Below are positions 61,582 through 64,000 of a stretch of 64,000 nucleotides of DNA, piece after piece (the first letter of the stretch is position 1; every line of letters begins with the position of its first letter). Both the position numbers and the translations under genes were made by a program. Source of the DNA: Brachybacterium muris (GTDB taxonomy: Bacteria > Actinomycetota > Actinomycetes > Actinomycetales > Dermabacteraceae); the NCBI RefSeq assembly GCF_016907455.1, contig NZ_JAFBCB010000001.1:1240001-1304000 (forward strand). Reading direction: 5' to 3'. The notes under the pieces are model-generated. The model did no database searches and had not been told where the DNA came from. It saw nothing but the letters and a program-made list of their open reading frames with translations.

Positions 61582-63150
61582 ATGCAGGTCGATCCCCCCT
61601 CCTCGTCCCCGTCCCCCTCTGACCCCTCCGGCGCCCCCTCCGCGGGCACGGTTCCCGCACCGCGGGACAGTGCCGCCGGCGGCACTGCCACGGCCACCCG
61701 CCCCGCCTCCGGGCTGGACCGCTTCTTCGGCATCACCGAGCGCGGCTCCACTGTTCCTCGCGAGATCCGCGGCGGCCTGGTCACCTTCTTCTCGATGTGC
61801 TACATCGTGGTGCTGAACCCCTTGATCATCGGCACCGTCCCGGACTCCACCGGCCAGTTCCTCGGCGGCGGCACCGAACCCAACCTTCCGGCGGTCGCGG
61901 CCGGGACCGCCCTCATCGCGGGTCTCCTGAGCATATTCATGGGCACCTGGGCGAAGTTCCCCCTCGCCCTAGCGGCGGGCCTTGGGCTGAACGCCTACGT
62001 CGCCTACTCGGTGGTCCCGCTTCCCGGCATGACCTGGGGTGGCGCCATGGGCCTGGTGCTGCTGGAGGGCGTGATCATCCTGCTGCTGGTGCTCACCGGC
62101 TTCCGCAAGGCCGTGTTCGATGCCGTGCCGCCGTTCCTGAAGACCGCGATCGCCGTGGGCATCGGCCTGTTCATCGCCTTCCTGGGCCTGTACAACGCCA
62201 AGTTCGTAACCACGGCCACCGGCACCCCGGTGCAGCTGGGCAACGACGGCTCCCTCACCGGGTGGCCCACCTTCGTCTTCGTCACCGGGCTGCTGCTGAT
62301 GTTCGTGCTGTGGGTGCGCAAGGTGCCCGGCGCGATCCTCATCTCGATCGTCTTCGCCACGGTGCTGGCGATCGTGCTGGAGAGCGTGCTGAAGCTCGGT
62401 GCGTTCGCCCCGGCCGGTGCCGATGGTGAGGGCAACCCCGGTGGCTGGGCCATGAACGTGCCCACCATCAGCGAGTTCCCGATCCAGGTGCCGGACTTCG
62501 CCACCCTGTTCACCGTTGATCCGATCGGTGGCATCACCGCGGCCGGCGTGATCGGTGCGACCGTGATCGTGTTCTCGCTGCTGCTGGCGGACTTCTTCGA
62601 CACCATGGGCACCATGGTGGGCGTGGCCTCCGGTGCAGGCCTGGTCGACGAGACCGGTGACATCCCCCGCTCCCAGCGCATCCTGGTGGTCGACTCGGTG
62701 GGCGCGATCGCCGGCGGCATCGGCGGCGTCTCCTCCAACACCAGCTTCGTGGAGTCCACCTCCGGTGTCGCCGAGGGTGCGCGCACGGGCCTCGCCTCCG
62801 TGGTGGTGGGCATCGCCTTCCTGCTGACCACGTTCCTGTCACCGCTGGTGGCCCTGGTGCCCTACGAGGCAGCCACGCCGGCCCTGGTGATGGTGGGCTT
62901 CCTGATGATGACCCAGGTCACCGACATCGACTTCACCGATGTCGAGGTGGCGGTGCCGGCGTTCTTGACCATCATCCTGATGCCCTTCGCCTACTCGATC
63001 ACCGTGGGCATGGGCGCCGGGTTCATCATGTTCGTGCTGATCCGCGTGATCCGCGGTCGCGCGAAGGACGTGCACTGGCTGATGTACCTGGTGGCCGCGC
63101 TGTTCATCGCCTACTTCCTGCGCGGGGGCATCGAGAGCCTGCTGCTGTGA
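61582..63150 (+). CDS. NCS2 family purine permease (AzgA-like)
   Basis: 522 residues with about 12-14 membrane helices. The family start F-G-I-T-E-R-G-S-T-V-P-R-E-I-R-G-G (about 50-66), F-F-S-M-C-Y-I, D-F-F-D-T-M-G-T, and S-S-N-T-S-F-V-E-S fit the AzgA/guanine-hypoxanthine group. The first 45 residues are Pro/Ser-rich. TACGAT at 61569-61574 is 7 bases before the ATG. Confidence 0.92.
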   Translation: MQVDPPSSSPSPSDPSGAPSAGTVPAPRDSAAGGTATATRPASGLDRFFGITERGSTVPREIRGGLVTFFSMCYIVVLNPLIIGTVPDSTGQFLGGGTEPNLPAVAAGTALIAGLLSIFMGTWAKFPLALAAGLGLNAYVAYSVVPLPGMTWGGAMGLVLLEGVIILLLVLTGFRKAVFDAVPPFLKTAIAVGIGLFIAFLGLYNAKFVTTATGTPVQLGNDGSLTGWPTFVFVTGLLLMFVLWVRKVPGAILISIVFATVLAIVLESVLKLGAFAPAGADGEGNPGGWAMNVPTISEFPIQVPDFATLFTVDPIGGITAAGVIGATVIVFSLLLADFFDTMGTMVGVASGAGLVDETGDIPRSQRILVVDSVGAIAGGIGGVSSNTSFVESTSGVAEGARTGLASVVVGIAFLLTTFLSPLVALVPYEAATPALVMVGFLMMTQVTDIDFTDVEVAVPAFLTIILMPFAYSITVGMGAGFIMFVLIRVIRGRAKDVHWLMYLVAALFIAYFLRGGIESLLL

Positions 63151-63181
63151 CCGCAGCCGCCTGACGGGGGGCCAGGCACCT

Positions 63182-63225
63182 GCCCGCGGCAGGGGGACGT
63201 CTCCTGCCCCCCCCCGCAGGCGGGC
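63182..63225 (+). terminator. Terminator after the permease, with a C9 run
   Basis: Nested stems GCCCGC/GCGGGC (outer) and GGCAGG/CCTGCC (inner). Nine consecutive C residues at 63207-63215 interrupt the outer stem. Confidence 0.5.
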
Positions 63226-63262
63226 TGGACGGCGGAGAGAGCGGACCGGCTGGCAGCAGTGG

Positions 63263-63352
63263 ATGCGCTTCTCGAACACGGGACTGCGCTGCGCGGTCAT
63301 GATCGCCTTCGAGAGAACTCTCGACGCCCACGGGATCGAGATCCCCGTGTAG
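63263..63352 (+). other. Possible gene remnant before serC
   Basis: A short in-frame stretch reads M-R-F-S-N-T-G-L-R-C-A-V-M-I-A-F-E-R-T and ends in P-V-stop. It looks protein-like but only 29 residues long, has no promoter or ribosome site, and no family is recognised. Confidence 0.2.
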
Positions 63353-63432
63353 CGGTTGGCCTTCGCCACCGAGGTGGAGCCCCCATCTTCGTCACCGACC
63401 CGGGGACGGAACCTGCCAGGGCGACGCTCTGA

Positions 63433-64000
63433 CTAGCCGATGGCATCCAGGACGTGGTCCAGGGTTGCGATGAGCGCCTGGACGTCCTGCGGTGGGACTG
63501 CCGGGAACGTTGCGATGCGCAGCTGATTGCGACCCAGCTTGCGGTAGGGCTCGATGTCCACCACCCCGTGAGAGCGCAGCAGAGCGGTGATCGCGGTGGC
63601 GTCGATGTGCTCGGCCACGTCCAGGGTGACGACCACCTGGGAACGGGCGGCAGGGTCGGTGACGAACGCGGTGATCTCCTCGCGCCGATCTGCCCACGCG
63701 TACAGCAGGCCGCTGGTCTCCCGGGTGCGAGCGTCGGCCCAGGCCAGGCCACCCTGCCGGTTCATCCATTCGATCTGCTCAGCCATCAGCACCAGGGTCG
63801 CCACCGCGGGGGTGTTGAGGGTCTGGTCCTTGCGAGAGTTCTCGAGCGCCGTGGTCAGCGAGAGGATGGAGGGGATCCAATGGGATCCTTCGGTCGCGAT
63901 CCGCTCTGCGCGCTGGATCGCGGCGGGGGAGAGGACCGCGAGCCACAGACCGCCGTCGGAGGCGAAGGCCTTCTGCGGGGCGAAGTAGTACGCATCCGCC
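63433..64000 (-). CDS. serC: Phosphoserine aminotransferase, 3' part (start outside window)
   Basis: About 189 C-terminal residues of a class V PLP aminotransferase. It opens with A-D-A-Y-Y-F-A-P-Q-K-A-F, holding the PLP-binding lysine (Q-K), followed by G-G-L-W-L-A, S-L-T-T-A-L-E-N-S and T-N/T-P-A-V-A-T. The Y-F-x-x-Q-K-x-F pattern is that of SerC. It converts 3-phosphohydroxypyruvate to phosphoserine in serine synthesis. The N-terminal half lies beyond 64000. Confidence 0.88.
   Translation of the reverse strand, partial: ADAYYFAPQKAFASDGGLWLAVLSPAAIQRAERIATEGSHWIPSILSLTTALENSRKDQTLNTPAVATLVLMAEQIEWMNRQGGLAWADARTRETSGLLYAWADRREEITAFVTDPAARSQVVVTLDVAEHIDATAITALLRSHGVVDIEPYRKLGRNQLRIATFPAVPPQDVQALIATLDHVLDAIG

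Overview
The window is high-GC, densely coded actinobacterial chromosome. A ClgR-like site sits upstream of clpC, the gene pairs pmt/rsmI and pth-mfd-mazG-eno-ftsB-DUF501-ppx are in typical actinobacterial order, and many genes look leaderless. The gene set and base composition fit Micrococcales, perhaps near Brachybacterium/Dermabacteraceae, but that placement is an inference. Nothing suggests a plasmid or phage; this is core chromosome broken by one accessory island and one insertion sequence.

Layout. 1-5.7 kb holds mixed hypotheticals (SWIM-associated C-terminus, ankyrin, pRiA4b ORF-3 family, bacterial PH domain). It includes a tail-to-tail chimera of two truncated genes, an ABC-class ATPase and a DnaQ-like exonuclease. 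5.9-18.7 kb is housekeeping: clpC, DedA, a short ArgA-type acetyltransferase, mutY, mscL, SAF/CpaB-like, FmdB zinc ribbon, 5-formyl-THF cyclo-ligase, RimJ-type acetyltransferase, a GlpR/SepX-like membrane protein, a PLP aldolase, an FAD sugar-lactone oxidase and an inositol-monophosphatase-family enzyme. tRNA-Ala(CGC) at 18.8 kb opens an accessory island (about 18.9-23.46 kb). The island has iterated ACTGAGTGAC sites, an excisionase-like HTH gene, an AbiE-like toxin-antitoxin pair, and a broken pair of an EcoRI-type adenine methyltransferase with a DUF262-HNH nuclease. It ends abruptly inside a 5'-truncated CPBP protease gene.

23.5-34.3 kb has DUF1846, then an acyltransferase gene split by a 2.58 kb IS21-family element with recognisable inverted repeats and a near-perfect 5 bp target duplication. 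After that come a 2H phosphoesterase, a frameshifted AI-2E-family membrane protein, small hypotheticals, an alpha/beta hydrolase coupled to a LysR-type effector domain without its HTH, and luxS. 34.3-48.5 kb holds malQ, pmt/rsmI, rpmF, tatD-rsmA-ispE, an ABC-F ATPase, MarR and TetR regulators, tRNA-Gln(TTG), and glmU-prs. 48.8-64 kb holds doxX, an 8-bp tandem repeat, rplY-pth-mfd-mazG, eno, ftsB-DUF501-ppx, a type II NADH dehydrogenase, nagB, an NCS2 purine permease and the 3' part of serC.

How it works together. Translation and RNA quality genes (rplY, pth, rsmA, rsmI, rpmF, two tRNAs), envelope precursor synthesis (glmU, nagB, ispE, pmt) and DNA repair (mutY, mfd) occur as short overlapping operons with ATGA/GTGA junctions. 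The most notable features are eight broken or doubtful genes in 64 kb, the decayed methylase plus DUF262-HNH module, and a recurrent TAnnnT box 6-7 nt upstream of start codons in about twenty genes, indicating widespread leaderless transcription.
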